From Massilia sp. METH4 (lineage in GTDB: Bacteria; Pseudomonadota; Gammaproteobacteria; Burkholderiales; Burkholderiaceae_D), in the NCBI RefSeq assembly GCF_037094685.1, contig NZ_CP146614.1, positions 930,001 through 994,000 of the forward strand: a stretch of 64,000 nucleotides of DNA. The letters are read 5' to 3'. Shown one piece after another: positions 50,885 through 59,865 of the stretch (within the stretch, counting starts at the first letter, position 1; the number at the start of each line of letters is the position of its first letter). The position numbers were made by a program, and so were the translations under genes. Below the pieces are notes generated by a model. It was not told the DNA's origin. It was given only the letters and a program-made list of their open reading frames with translations, and did not search any database.

Positions 50885-51730
50885 CTAGAACTGCTGGAAC
50901 CCGATCACATCCTGCTGCTGCTCGCCCAGTCCGGCAATGCCCAGCCGCAGGAAATCCCCCTTCTTCAGGAAGCGCTTGCGCGCCATGCCCACGCCGGGCG
51001 GCGTGCCGGTGGCGATGATGTCGCCCGGCTCCAGCGTCATGAACTGCGACAGGTAGGACACGATCTGCGGCACCTTGAAGATCATCGTCGACGTGTTCCC
51101 GGTCTGCATGCGCTTGCCGTTCACTTCCAGGTAGAGATCGAGGTCGTTGACATCCCACACCTCGTCGCGCGTCACCAGCCAGGGGCCGACCGGGCCGAAC
51201 GTGTCGCAGCCCTTGCCCTTGTCCCACTGGCCGCCGCGTTCGAGCTGGTACTCGCGCTCGGAGACGTCGTTGACCACGCAGTAGCCGGCCACGTATTTCT
51301 CGGCGTCGGCTTCGCTCACGTGGCGCGCGCGGGTGCCGATGACGACGCCCAGCTCCACTTCCCAGTCCGTCTTCTTCGAGCCTTTCGGCAGCATCACCGG
51401 ATCGTCCGGCCCCGAGAGACTCGTGATGGCCTTCATGAACACGATCGGTTCGGTGGGCACCGGCAGGTTCGATTCGGCCGCATGGTCGGCGTAATTGAGG
51501 CCGATGCCGATGAACTTGCCCACCTTCCCCACCGGCACGCCGAAGCGCGGATTGCCGCGCACGAGGGGCAGCGTGTCGTAGGGGATCCTGGCGATCTTCT
51601 TCAACACCTTGTCCGACAGGTTGGCGCCGGCGATGTCGCCGACCACGCCGGACAGGTCGCGCAGCCTGCCCTCTTCATCGATCAGGCCCGGCTTCTCTTT
51701 GCCGATGCGGCCATAACGAACCAATTTCAT
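50885..51730 (-). CDS. Fumarylacetoacetate-hydrolase-family protein
   Basis: 281 residues. The FAH fold is clear: IGIGLNYADHAAESNLPVP, the metal-binding KKTDWEVELGVVIGTRAR (Glu pair), NDVSEREYQLERGGQWDKGKGCDTFGP, and VSYLSQFMTLEPGDIIATGTPPGVG. The latter motifs match the 2,4-diketo-3-deoxy-L-fuconate/ureidoglycolate-like branch. It cleaves C-C bonds of 2,4-dioxo acids, but the true substrate is unknown. The MFS gene ends 51 bases upstream on the same strand, so it may be the third gene of a kamA-MFS-FAH unit. Confidence 0.9.
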   Translation of the reverse strand: MKLVRYGRIGKEKPGLIDEEGRLRDLSGVVGDIAGANLSDKVLKKIARIPYDTLPLVRGNPRFGVPVGKVGKFIGIGLNYADHAAESNLPVPTEPIVFMKAITSLSGPDDPVMLPKGSKKTDWEVELGVVIGTRARHVSEADAEKYVAGYCVVNDVSEREYQLERGGQWDKGKGCDTFGPVGPWLVTRDEVWDVNDLDLYLEVNGKRMQTGNTSTMIFKVPQIVSYLSQFMTLEPGDIIATGTPPGVGMARKRFLKKGDFLRLGIAGLGEQQQDVIGFQQF

Positions 51731-51781
51731 TTTCTCTCCTGCTTCATGATGCGGCGAAAGCCCAACGCATGCGGCTTCCGG

Positions 51782-53086
51782 TCAAAGCGGAGATTCTACA
51801 GGGTTCGCGAGAAGCGGCCTGCGCCGCCGCCAGACGAACCAGGCGATGCCCGGCAATTGCACCAGCACCAGCACGAAGAACGCCCACTGGTAGGCGGCGG
51901 CCGGCAGGTGGCCAGCGGGGTCCGGCAGCCACAGGCCGACGATCATGCCGAAGCCCGCCTGCACGATGAACGCTCCGGTAAAGATCAACAGGTTCAGGCA
52001 GGTGGAGGCGCGCCCCGTCAGCGCCGGCGGCATCGCCTGCGCCACGATCGTGTATTCGATGCCGGTGATGGTGCCGACCAGCGTGAACAGCACGGAGAGC
52101 ATCGGCAGCGTGGGTTGCCAGCCCAGCACGAAGCCGCACTGCACCATCACGAACAGCGACACGCCGACGGCCGCCACGCTGATCGTGTCGACCCCGCGCC
52201 TGGCCGCCCACTCGGTCACCATGCCGACCGCGATCGCGCCGAAGATCACGGCCGCCATGCCGAGGTACAGCAGCCATGTCACGCCCTGTTCGGGAAAACG
52301 CCCCACGTCGGTCAGCCAGCGGCCGATCCACAGGCCCTGGATGCCGAAGAACACCGTGTGCGGCACCAGCACCAGCCCCGCCGTTTCGCGGAAGGCCGGG
52401 TGCCGGAACACCTCGCCCATGATCGCGATATCGAAACACTTGCGCGGCGCGGCCGGCGGCGTGGGCGCCAGCAGCAGGATCAGGAGCGCCACCGCCACGC
52501 AGCACAGGGCCAGCACGACGAAGAGCCAGCGCCAGTCGGCATGCTGCAGGAACAGCCGTACCGGCAGCGTCGACGACGCCGCGCCCAGGCCGCCCGCGGC
52601 GATCAGGTAACCCTGCACCGACGGCAGCCTGGCCGGCGAGATCCACGTGGAAATCGCCTTCACGGCCGCCATGAAGCAACCGGCCAATCCGAGCCCCATC
52701 ACCGTGCGCGCGGCCAGCATCTGCACGAAGTCGCCGCTGCACGCGAAGGCGAAGGTGCCCACGGCCGCCAGCAGCAGCATCGGGACTTGCACCAGGCGCG
52801 GCCCGTAGCGGTCCAGCGCGATGCCGACCGGCAGCTGCGCCACCGCGAACGCCAGGAAGTAGGCGCTGGTAAGCAAACCCAGGTCTCCCGGTGTCAGCGC
52901 CGCGGCGTTCACGAGATGCGGCGCCAGCACGGCGTTCACGGTGCGTAGCAGGCACGACAGGTAATGCCCCAGTGCATACGGCAGGAACACGAGGCACAGC
53001 ACGGCCAGGCCGGACAATCGGCCCGGCACGCGCCGGCGCCCGCCGAACACGGCGGCGGCCGCTGATACGGGCGCGGGCGTGTCCAT
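51782..53086 (-). CDS. MFS transporter
   Basis: 434 residues with twelve hydrophobic segments. The loop 2-3 motif DRYGPRLVQVPMLL (D-R-x-G-R-R type) and LPVGIALDRYG are major-facilitator signatures. The start MDTPAPVSAAAAVFGGRRR is a polar cytoplasmic tail, and the end is RRRRP. It begins two bases after the radical-SAM gene stop and is surely co-transcribed with it. It may export or import the amino-acid product, but substrate specificity cannot be read from the sequence. Confidence 0.9.
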   Translation of the reverse strand: MDTPAPVSAAAAVFGGRRRVPGRLSGLAVLCLVFLPYALGHYLSCLLRTVNAVLAPHLVNAAALTPGDLGLLTSAYFLAFAVAQLPVGIALDRYGPRLVQVPMLLLAAVGTFAFACSGDFVQMLAARTVMGLGLAGCFMAAVKAISTWISPARLPSVQGYLIAAGGLGAASSTLPVRLFLQHADWRWLFVVLALCCVAVALLILLLAPTPPAAPRKCFDIAIMGEVFRHPAFRETAGLVLVPHTVFFGIQGLWIGRWLTDVGRFPEQGVTWLLYLGMAAVIFGAIAVGMVTEWAARRGVDTISVAAVGVSLFVMVQCGFVLGWQPTLPMLSVLFTLVGTITGIEYTIVAQAMPPALTGRASTCLNLLIFTGAFIVQAGFGMIVGLWLPDPAGHLPAAAYQWAFFVLVLVQLPGIAWFVWRRRRPLLANPVESPL

Positions 53087-53088
53087 CG

Positions 53089-54486
53089 TCAGGCCGCGTT
53101 GCTCTGCGACGCGCACTCGCGCGCGCTGGCGATCGGGATCACCTTGCGCTGCTGCGGCGCGTGGTCGCCATGGCCCGCATCGCCACCCTCCTCGAAGAAG
53201 AACTTCTCCTTGCCGAAGGCGGGCTTGAGGTGGTCGAGCCAGGTGGCGTTCGGATCGAACTTGGCAAAGAACGGCTTCCTCACCCAATCCGGGTTGCGTG
53301 CCTGCAGGAACTGCAGCGCGAACAGCTTTTCGCCGTTGATCGTGACCACGCCGTCGATGGCGACCTTGCCGGGGAAGGCGCTCATCGACGGGCCGCGCAC
53401 GGTGCGCGCCAGGCCCGACACCATCTGGTAGGCCTGCTGGAAGATCTCGTGCGCGCGCGCCAGCGGCAGCTGGAAGTACTCGCGCGGGCCCGTGTCGCGT
53501 TCCACGAACATGTAGTACGGGATGGCGCCCAGGCGCACACCGGTGCGCCACAGTTCGGCCCAGCTGTGCGGATCTTCGTTGATGTGGCGGATCAGCGGGC
53601 CCTGCATGCGCAAGGTGGCGCCGGTGCCGACGATGCGCTTGACGGCCTTCTGGGCGATGTCCTGGCGCAGTTCCACGGCATGGTTGTAGTGGCCCATGAT
53701 CGCCAGGTTCTTGCCGCTGGCAACGACCTTCTCGAACAGGCGCAGCAGGTCGTCCGCATCCTTGTCCGTGACGAAGCGCTGTGGCCAATATGCAACGGAC
53801 TTCGTGCCGATGCGAATGTTCTGGATGTGCGCCAGTTCCGGCGCCAGCAGCGGTTCGATGAAGTCGGCCAGCGAGCGCGTGTTCATGATCATCGGGTCGC
53901 CGCCGGTGATCAGGACGTCCGTCACTTCCTCGTGGGACTTCAGGTAGGACACCAGCTCGCCCGTTTCCCTGGCGTCGAATTTCATGTCGTCCATGCCCAC
54001 GAACTGCGGCCAGCGGAAGCAGAACGTGCAGTAGGCGTGGCAGGTCTGGCCCGAGCTGGGGAAGAACAGCACGGTTTCCTTGTACTTGTGCTGCAAGCCC
54101 TTGAGCACGTGGTCGTTCACGCGCGGCACATTGTGCGTCATCTGGCCCGCCGGGTGCGGGTTCATGCGCATGCGGATCTTGTGCACCAGGGCGGCGATGG
54201 CCGCGTCGTCCTGCTTCACCAGCACCAGGTCGCGCAGCTGGCGGTATTCCTCCACGGGCAGCATGTCGCGGTGCGGGAACACCAGGCGGTAGATGGGATC
54301 GTCCGGCACGTTGCGCCAGTCGATCAGGTTCTCGAGCACGTACTCGTTGGTGCGGAACGGCATCACGTGCGAAACCACCTGCACGGCTTCCTGCTGGTCC
54401 GGCGGCAGCCATTGCCACTGGCGGGCCTGGCGGATGCTTTGACGGGTGTACGGCTTGAATTTTTGCGGGGCGAATTCGGTCGTCAT
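53089..54486 (-). CDS. KamA-family radical-SAM aminomutase (lysine 2,3-aminomutase-like)
   Basis: 465 residues. The radical-SAM cluster motif CHAYCTFC has Cys149, Cys153 and Cys156 (CxxxCxxC). The following segments FRWPQFVG, DVLITGGDPMIMNTRSL and YYMFVERDTGPREYFQLP fit the KamA/EpmB superfamily, which interconverts alpha- and beta-amino acids using PLP and S-adenosylmethionine. The PLP-lysine loop, PGGGGK in true lysine 2,3-aminomutases, is here FPGKVAIDG (about residue 385), so the glycine run is shortened. It could be a lysine aminomutase variant or a homologue acting on another amino acid. An MFS gene follows with a two-base gap. Confidence 0.85.
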   Translation of the reverse strand: MTTEFAPQKFKPYTRQSIRQARQWQWLPPDQQEAVQVVSHVMPFRTNEYVLENLIDWRNVPDDPIYRLVFPHRDMLPVEEYRQLRDLVLVKQDDAAIAALVHKIRMRMNPHPAGQMTHNVPRVNDHVLKGLQHKYKETVLFFPSSGQTCHAYCTFCFRWPQFVGMDDMKFDARETGELVSYLKSHEEVTDVLITGGDPMIMNTRSLADFIEPLLAPELAHIQNIRIGTKSVAYWPQRFVTDKDADDLLRLFEKVVASGKNLAIMGHYNHAVELRQDIAQKAVKRIVGTGATLRMQGPLIRHINEDPHSWAELWRTGVRLGAIPYYMFVERDTGPREYFQLPLARAHEIFQQAYQMVSGLARTVRGPSMSAFPGKVAIDGVVTINGEKLFALQFLQARNPDWVRKPFFAKFDPNATWLDHLKPAFGKEKFFFEEGGDAGHGDHAPQQRKVIPIASARECASQSNAA

Positions 54487-54679
54487 TGTGTTCTCCGGGA
54501 TAAACGAATCCCCATGCTATGCAGCCGGCACCCACCCAATGTTGCACAAGCTCAATATCCACACGGAAATCCGCAGTCCGCAATGTTGTCGGTGGTTTTG
54601 CCACTTTGTTCTAGCGCAATTTCCTGTCAGCAGCATCGGAGCACAATGATTTGACCTTAACCAACCACGGGGAATTCTC

Positions 54680-55144
54680 ATGAAACAAGTACTGATCCGC
54701 AGCATGGCATGCCTGGCATTCGCCACCGTCAACACCGCCGCCTTCGCCACCGCCGAACCGACCGAGAAAGACGCGATCGCCATGGTCGAACGCGGCGCCG
54801 CCTTCCTGAAAGCCAACGGCAAGGATGCGCTGGCCAAAAAACTGTCCGCCAAGGACCCGGAATTCGTGCAGGGCGAGCTGTATGTCGACATCCGCGACAT
54901 CAACACGGGCATCGTGCTCGCCCACCCGATCAATCCTTCGATCGTGGGCAAGAACCTGACGGACGTGCCGGACGCCAGCGGCAAGGTATATCGCCGCGAA
55001 ATCATCGAACTGGCCGCAAGGAAGGGCAAGGGCTGGGTCGACTACATGTACAAGAATCCGGTCAGCGGCAAGATCGAACCGAAGACCACCTACATCATGC
55101 GCGTGGGCGACGTGGTGGTGGAAGCCGGCATCTACAAGAACTGA
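54680..55144 (+). CDS. Exported single-Cache-domain protein
   Basis: 154 residues with GGGGAATTC upstream of the ATG. Signal peptide MKQVLIRSMACLAFATVNTAAFATA, then a small Cache (PAS-like) domain: AIAMVERGAAFLKANGKDAL, ELYVDIRDINTGIVLAHPINPSIVGKNL, DYMYKNPVSGKIEPKTTYIMRVGDVVVEAGIY. It is a soluble periplasmic ligand-sensing domain without transmembrane or output domains. The chemoreceptor gene begins 40 bases after its stop, so the two are co-transcribed and may work as a split sensor. Ligand unknown. Confidence 0.87.
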   Translation: MKQVLIRSMACLAFATVNTAAFATAEPTEKDAIAMVERGAAFLKANGKDALAKKLSAKDPEFVQGELYVDIRDINTGIVLAHPINPSIVGKNLTDVPDASGKVYRREIIELAARKGKGWVDYMYKNPVSGKIEPKTTYIMRVGDVVVEAGIYKN

Positions 55145-55184
55145 TGCGTCGCTCATAACAATCATCCACCCTGGCGGAGTCGTC

Positions 55185-56876
55185 ATGCTGAACAAATTAC
55201 GTATCGGTCCCAAATTGCTGCTGGCGCCTGGCATCGTGCTGGTCTTGCTGGTGGCCATCACCGCCTGCGCCTGGGTCGGCATGGTGCGCCAGAACGCATC
55301 GCTGGAAAACCTGGTGCAGGTGCGCGCGGCCCGGCTGAAGGCGGCCGCCGACATCGCCGGCGAAGCGAAGTTTTCCCACGCCAACATCTACCAGTTGCTG
55401 GCGTGGGTCAACGGCAGCTTCGCGAACAACCGCCTGGCGCAGCTGACCAACCAGATCCACGCGCGCCACCGCGGCATCGAGCAGCAGCTGGCACAGCTGG
55501 CGCGGGTATCCGATCCCGACGAGCGCAAGCTGGTCGACGGCTCCAGCCATGCGCTGTTCGCCTACCGCAAGGGGGTGCTGGAAACGATCGAAATGGCGCA
55601 GATGGACCAGTCGATCGCCACCAACGCGATGCAGAAGGCCGAGCGCCAGTTCGTGCTGCTCGACGGTGCCCTGCAACGGCTGGCGGCGCGGGAAAAACTG
55701 CTGTCGGAAGCGGCCCACGCCGCGGCCAAGGACGAATTCCGCCAGCTGGGCATCGCCATGGCGGTGCTCTGCGTGCTGTCGGTGGGGCTGTCGCTGCTGG
55801 TATCGATGGTGGTGCGTGCGGCCCTGCTGCGCGATATCAACGGCATTGCCGAAGTGGTGCGCAGCCTGGCCGCGGGCCGGCTCACGTCCGTCAAGCCCAA
55901 TGCCGGGCGCGACGAGATCGCGGAGACGGCGCGCGTGCTGGACCAGAGCATCGCCAACCTGAACCAGACGTTGCGCACGATCCGCGGCGCGGTGCAATCG
56001 ATCGACACGGCCTCGCACGAGATCGCGGTCGGCAACCTCGACCTGTCCACCCGCACCGAACGCCAGGCCGGCTCCCTCGAGGAGACGGCCAGCGCGATGG
56101 CCACGCTGACCACGGCCGTGCGCCAGAACGCGGAAAACGCGCGCGAAGCCTGCCGGCTGGCCGCCACCGCTTCGCAGATGGCGGAAAAAGGCGGCGCCGC
56201 CGTGTCGCAGGCCGTGACAACGATGGAATCGATCCGCGCCAGCTCGCGCAAGATCGTGGAAATCATCGGCGTGATCGACAGCATCTCGTTCCAGACCAAT
56301 ATCCTCGCGCTGAACGCGGCCGTGGAAGCGGCCCGCGCCGGCGAACAGGGCCGCGGCTTCGCCGTGGTCGCCTCCGAGGTTCGCACGCTGGCGCAGCGCT
56401 CGGCCGCCGCCGCGAAGGAGATCAAGGAGTTGATCGCCGCTTCCGTCTCCACCATCGACGATGGCGCCGCCTCGGTGAGCCAGGCCGGCAACAGCATGGG
56501 CGATATCGTCTCGTCGGTGCAACAGGTGAACCGCATCATCGACCGCATCAGCGCGGCCAGCGCCGAACAGGCGCAAGGCATCTCGGAGGTGAACCAGGCG
56601 GTGGGCCAGATCGACGACGTCACGCAGCAGAACGCCGCCCTCGTCGAGCAGGCCGCCGCCGCGGCCGAGAGCTTGCAGGAGCAGGCCGTGAACCTGTCGC
56701 GCGCAGTGGCCGTGTTCGAACTCGACGCCGCGGCCGAACAGCCGGGCCGCGCGACCGCCCCGGCAGCCGCGGCTGCGGCACCGGCCGCGGACCGCCGCGC
56801 CCCGGGCAGTCCGATGCGTGGGCTGCGCCTGGAGTCGGGAGCGGACGATGCACCCGGCCGCCAGCAGCGCCGTTGA
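55185..56876 (+). CDS. Methyl-accepting chemotaxis protein
   Basis: 563 residues. Two transmembrane helices (about residues 13-31 and 188-208) enclose a periplasmic four-helix region of about 155 residues without a Cache domain. A HAMP domain follows (about 210-262). The signalling domain holds SISFQTNILALNAAVEAARAGEQGRGFAVVA, the hairpin tip of MCPs (about residues 366-395). The C-terminal tail is Ala-rich, and no CheR-binding pentapeptide is seen. It reports to CheA through CheW. Genomic linkage to the exported Cache protein suggests a joint function. Confidence 0.95.
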   Translation: MLNKLRIGPKLLLAPGIVLVLLVAITACAWVGMVRQNASLENLVQVRAARLKAAADIAGEAKFSHANIYQLLAWVNGSFANNRLAQLTNQIHARHRGIEQQLAQLARVSDPDERKLVDGSSHALFAYRKGVLETIEMAQMDQSIATNAMQKAERQFVLLDGALQRLAAREKLLSEAAHAAAKDEFRQLGIAMAVLCVLSVGLSLLVSMVVRAALLRDINGIAEVVRSLAAGRLTSVKPNAGRDEIAETARVLDQSIANLNQTLRTIRGAVQSIDTASHEIAVGNLDLSTRTERQAGSLEETASAMATLTTAVRQNAENAREACRLAATASQMAEKGGAAVSQAVTTMESIRASSRKIVEIIGVIDSISFQTNILALNAAVEAARAGEQGRGFAVVASEVRTLAQRSAAAAKEIKELIAASVSTIDDGAASVSQAGNSMGDIVSSVQQVNRIIDRISAASAEQAQGISEVNQAVGQIDDVTQQNAALVEQAAAAAESLQEQAVNLSRAVAVFELDAAAEQPGRATAPAAAAAAPAADRRAPGSPMRGLRLESGADDAPGRQQRR

Positions 56877-56887
56877 CAGGCAGGGCG

Positions 56888-57478
56888 TTATTGCCGGTCC
56901 GGCTGGCGGAACGGCTTGCTCAGGTAAGGCGAGCGGGCGACGCCGAAACGCCACGGCGTGTCCATCGCCTTCGAGATGCCGATGCGGGGGCCGGCCGCCA
57001 CCGGCAGGGCGATCGCCGCGGCATCGCGCGGCAGCAGTTCAAACGGCGGCAGCGCCAGCGATTTGCCGTTGTGTTCGCGCGTGACGCCCAGCGCCTGGCA
57101 CACGCGCCCCGGCCCCGAACACAAGAGGCGCGGATCGTCGAGCCCGCGGCGCGCCGCCATCTTGTCGAGGCCGTGCAGCGGTTCGATGGCACGGATCAGC
57201 ACGCCGGCGCCATGCCCCTCTTCCCGGCACACGAAGTTCAGGCACCAGTGAATGCCGTAGGAACGGTATACATAGGCATGCGCCGGCGGGCCGAACATGG
57301 CCGCATTGCGCTCGGTGGGGCCGTTGTAGGTATGCGAGGCAGGGTCCTCGCGGTCGTAGGCCTCCGTTTCGACGATGCGGCCGCCCACGCCATCGACCAG
57401 CACCGTTACCCCGATCAGCAGCCGCGCCACCTCGTGCGACGGTGCATTGAAGTCAATTCCTGCGAGATAAGTCGTCAT
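56888..57478 (-). CDS. DNA-3-methyladenine glycosylase (AAG/MPG family)
   Basis: 196 residues. AAG-family motifs: GGRIVETEAYDREDPASHTYNGPTERNAAMFGPPAHAYVYRSYGIHWCLNFV, with the catalytic Glu in ETEAY, and GVLIRAIEPL, CSGPGRVCQALG. It removes alkylated bases (3-methyladenine, hypoxanthine) in base-excision repair. It is convergent with the chemoreceptor gene (11 bp apart) and divergent from the HDOD gene. Length is normal for bacterial homologues (about 200). Confidence 0.93.
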   Translation of the reverse strand: MTTYLAGIDFNAPSHEVARLLIGVTVLVDGVGGRIVETEAYDREDPASHTYNGPTERNAAMFGPPAHAYVYRSYGIHWCLNFVCREEGHGAGVLIRAIEPLHGLDKMAARRGLDDPRLLCSGPGRVCQALGVTREHNGKSLALPPFELLPRDAAAIALPVAAGPRIGISKAMDTPWRFGVARSPYLSKPFRQPDRQ

Positions 57479-57684
57479 GGCGCCGATTGTAGCGCCGGGG
57501 CGTGTATGCCAGCGCCGGGCTCGGCCACTTGTCTTGCCTGCAAAGGAAAACTGTTCATTTCGCTATCGAATCGCCGCCGATCGGCAACATTCGGCACCGA
57601 AAGGATTGAAAAACGGGAAAAAACCGATATTGCCGTGGCGAAACAGGCGATAATGACACGTTCGCCGCTCCACGCCCATCGACC

Positions 57685-58545
57685 ATGACCACCGCCGCCT
57701 CCCACGCCAAGGAATCCTCCGTAGAAGACGCCCTGCTTCGGTCGATCCGCATTCCGCCTCGCCCGAGCCTGCTGGTGGACCTGCAGGCGGAGCTGGCCGA
57801 CGAAGACCCGTCGCCGCGGCGCATCGCCCGCATCATCGGCAACGACGTGGGCATGTCCGGCGCCTTGCTGAAGCTGGCCAACTCGCCCTTCTTCGGCGCC
57901 GCCCGCAAGGCGAAATCGGTGGAACAGGCGATCAATTTCCTGGGCATCAACCAGTGCGCGGCACTGCTGACGGGCCTGCTGGCCCGGCAGGCGATCGACG
58001 GCGGCAACACGGCGCTGAACCAGTTCTGGGACACCAGCGCACGGCGCGCCCAGTCGCTCGTGTTCATTGCCCGCAAGCTGCGCATCGCGCCGCCCGACAT
58101 CGCCCACACCTTCGGGCTGTTCTGCGACATCGGCGTGCCCCTCCTGATGGACCGCTTCACCGACTATGGCGACACGCTGGCGATCGCCGGCCGCGACCTG
58201 CTGCGCGCCTTCACCGAGGTGGAGGATGCCCGGCACAGCACCAACCACGCCGCGATCGGCTGCCTGCTGGCGCGCAACTGGGGCTTGTCGCCGGACGTGT
58301 CGTGGGCCATCCTGCACCATCACGACTACGGCGTGCTGGACGACGACGCCACGGACGATGCGATCCGCTCCCTCGTCGCCGCCTCGGTGCTGGCCGAACG
58401 GGGGATTGCGCGCTACCATGGCAACCGCGATTCGCTGGAGTGGGAAAAAGGCGGCGACCCGGCTTGCCGCCACCTGGGCCTGGATGCCGAGGAGGTGGAA
58501 GACCTGCTCGAGGAATTGCACGACACCTTCCACATCGATCATTGA
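57685..58545 (+). CDS. HDOD-domain signalling protein
   Basis: 286 residues. The HDOD core (about residues 15-215) is visible: IPPRPSLLVDLQAELADEDPSPRRIARIIGNDVGMSGALLKLANSPFFG, AINFLGINQCAALLTGLLARQ, then HSTNHAAIGCLLARNWGLSPDVSWAILHHHDY. The HD-type dyad is degenerate, as usual in the family. Such proteins are thought to act in chemotaxis or stress signalling without a defined reaction. It is 28 bp upstream of the DUF2863-like gene, and co-transcription is likely. Confidence 0.9.
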   Translation: MTTAASHAKESSVEDALLRSIRIPPRPSLLVDLQAELADEDPSPRRIARIIGNDVGMSGALLKLANSPFFGAARKAKSVEQAINFLGINQCAALLTGLLARQAIDGGNTALNQFWDTSARRAQSLVFIARKLRIAPPDIAHTFGLFCDIGVPLLMDRFTDYGDTLAIAGRDLLRAFTEVEDARHSTNHAAIGCLLARNWGLSPDVSWAILHHHDYGVLDDDATDDAIRSLVAASVLAERGIARYHGNRDSLEWEKGGDPACRHLGLDAEEVEDLLEELHDTFHIDH

Positions 58546-58573
58546 CGATGCCCTCCCGGGCATCGGTAGAACC

Positions 58574-59773
58574 ATGCCCAAGAATAAAAAACCCGTCCCC
58601 CGCCCATCCACCGTCGAACACGACGAGCACGAGGCCCAGGTAGCAAGCCTGTGCGCGCTGGCGCTCGAACTGGCCGAACAGGAAGACAGCGATACGCTGG
58701 GCGATGCGCTGCGGCAAAGGGAAGCGGACTTCCACCGCCTGGTGCGCCGCCACCTGAACGGCCGCAAGGACGATGTGCTGTACGGCGCCATCGAACAGGC
58801 CAGCCACGAGGATATCGGCGCCTGGCGGCTGCTGCGTACCACGATCGAGGAAGCGGCGGCCTCGCTGCAAATCCGCAGGGAGAACGCGCCCACGCTGGAA
58901 ATCGATGCCTTCGCCATTCCCGTGTTCGTCGGCAGCACGGGCGGCCTCGTCGAGGCCGAAGGCTTCCAGGACGATGGAGCCTACGATGCCCTGCTGGACA
59001 GCATGAAGCGCGCCGGCCTGGAAAGCCCGCAGGCGAAGCTGGTGCTGGTGCGCCATGCCTACGACGCGGCCGAAGCGAGCCGCATCACCTACAGCGAGCT
59101 GCATGCGATGGCGCGCGAAGCCTCGGCCGTGCTGGGCAACAAGAAAGTGACCGAGGCGCCGGCCCTGGAGCGCAGCATCACCGGCTGGAGCGACGCCGCG
59201 TTCGGCCCGGATGACGCGGCCGTCGAGCTGCGCTTCCTCGTCGGCTTTTCGCAAAAGCGCGCCGACGATCCGTTCTACGCCGTGCCGCAGGACGAAGCGA
59301 AGGCCGAAGCCTGGTTCGACGCCCGCATGGACCGCTACCGCCGCTGGACGCAGGATGCGGCGCCGCTCGTGCAGCGCCTGCTCGCCCCGGCCGGCCGCGC
59401 CCTGCAACTGAACTTCCTGTACCAGGACCTGTTCTTCGGCGCCCGCCAGCAGGGCCTGGCCGAACAGGCGATGCTGGCGCTGATGGCCACGCTGGGCGCC
59501 GCGCTGGACGGCCACGGCGGCCCGGTGCGCGCCGTGATCGGCCCGGCCGACGTGGCCGGCGACATGGTGCTGCGCGTGCAACTCCTTGCCGGCACGCAGT
59601 TGTCCGATCCTGTGCTGGCCACCGGCGACCGGCCGCTGGAACTGGGCAGCGATCTCGAAGTGGAGGTGGACGACGTGCGCGATGCGCTGGCCACGCTGGG
59701 CGTCGAACAGGTGGCCGTGGCGGCCCGCTTCGATGCGCAGGGCAATCCCGTCGATCCGCGCCCGCTCGGCTGA
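58574..59773 (+). CDS. DUF2863-like conserved protein
   Basis: 399 residues, start ATG 58574. A helical N-terminal segment (about 1-80) is followed by an alpha/beta region (LEIDAFAIPVFVGSTGGLVE) and ends with ELGSDLEVEVDDVRDALATLGV. Size and burkholderial context point to DUF2863, a family restricted largely to beta-proteobacteria with no known function. It has no signal peptide, membrane segment or recognised catalytic motif. It follows the HDOD gene, and the next gene (CocE-like) is 92 bp downstream with its own leader. Confidence 0.7.
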   Translation: MPKNKKPVPRPSTVEHDEHEAQVASLCALALELAEQEDSDTLGDALRQREADFHRLVRRHLNGRKDDVLYGAIEQASHEDIGAWRLLRTTIEEAAASLQIRRENAPTLEIDAFAIPVFVGSTGGLVEAEGFQDDGAYDALLDSMKRAGLESPQAKLVLVRHAYDAAEASRITYSELHAMAREASAVLGNKKVTEAPALERSITGWSDAAFGPDDAAVELRFLVGFSQKRADDPFYAVPQDEAKAEAWFDARMDRYRRWTQDAAPLVQRLLAPAGRALQLNFLYQDLFFGARQQGLAEQAMLALMATLGAALDGHGGPVRAVIGPADVAGDMVLRVQLLAGTQLSDPVLATGDRPLELGSDLEVEVDDVRDALATLGVEQVAVAARFDAQGNPVDPRPLG

Positions 59774-59865
59774 ACCGCTCGGCTGAACAATAGGGACACG
59801 TTTGGCGGTTCGGCTACACTGGCGGGCCCAGTGTTCAACCAACAAAATAAGGAACAAAGGAAACG

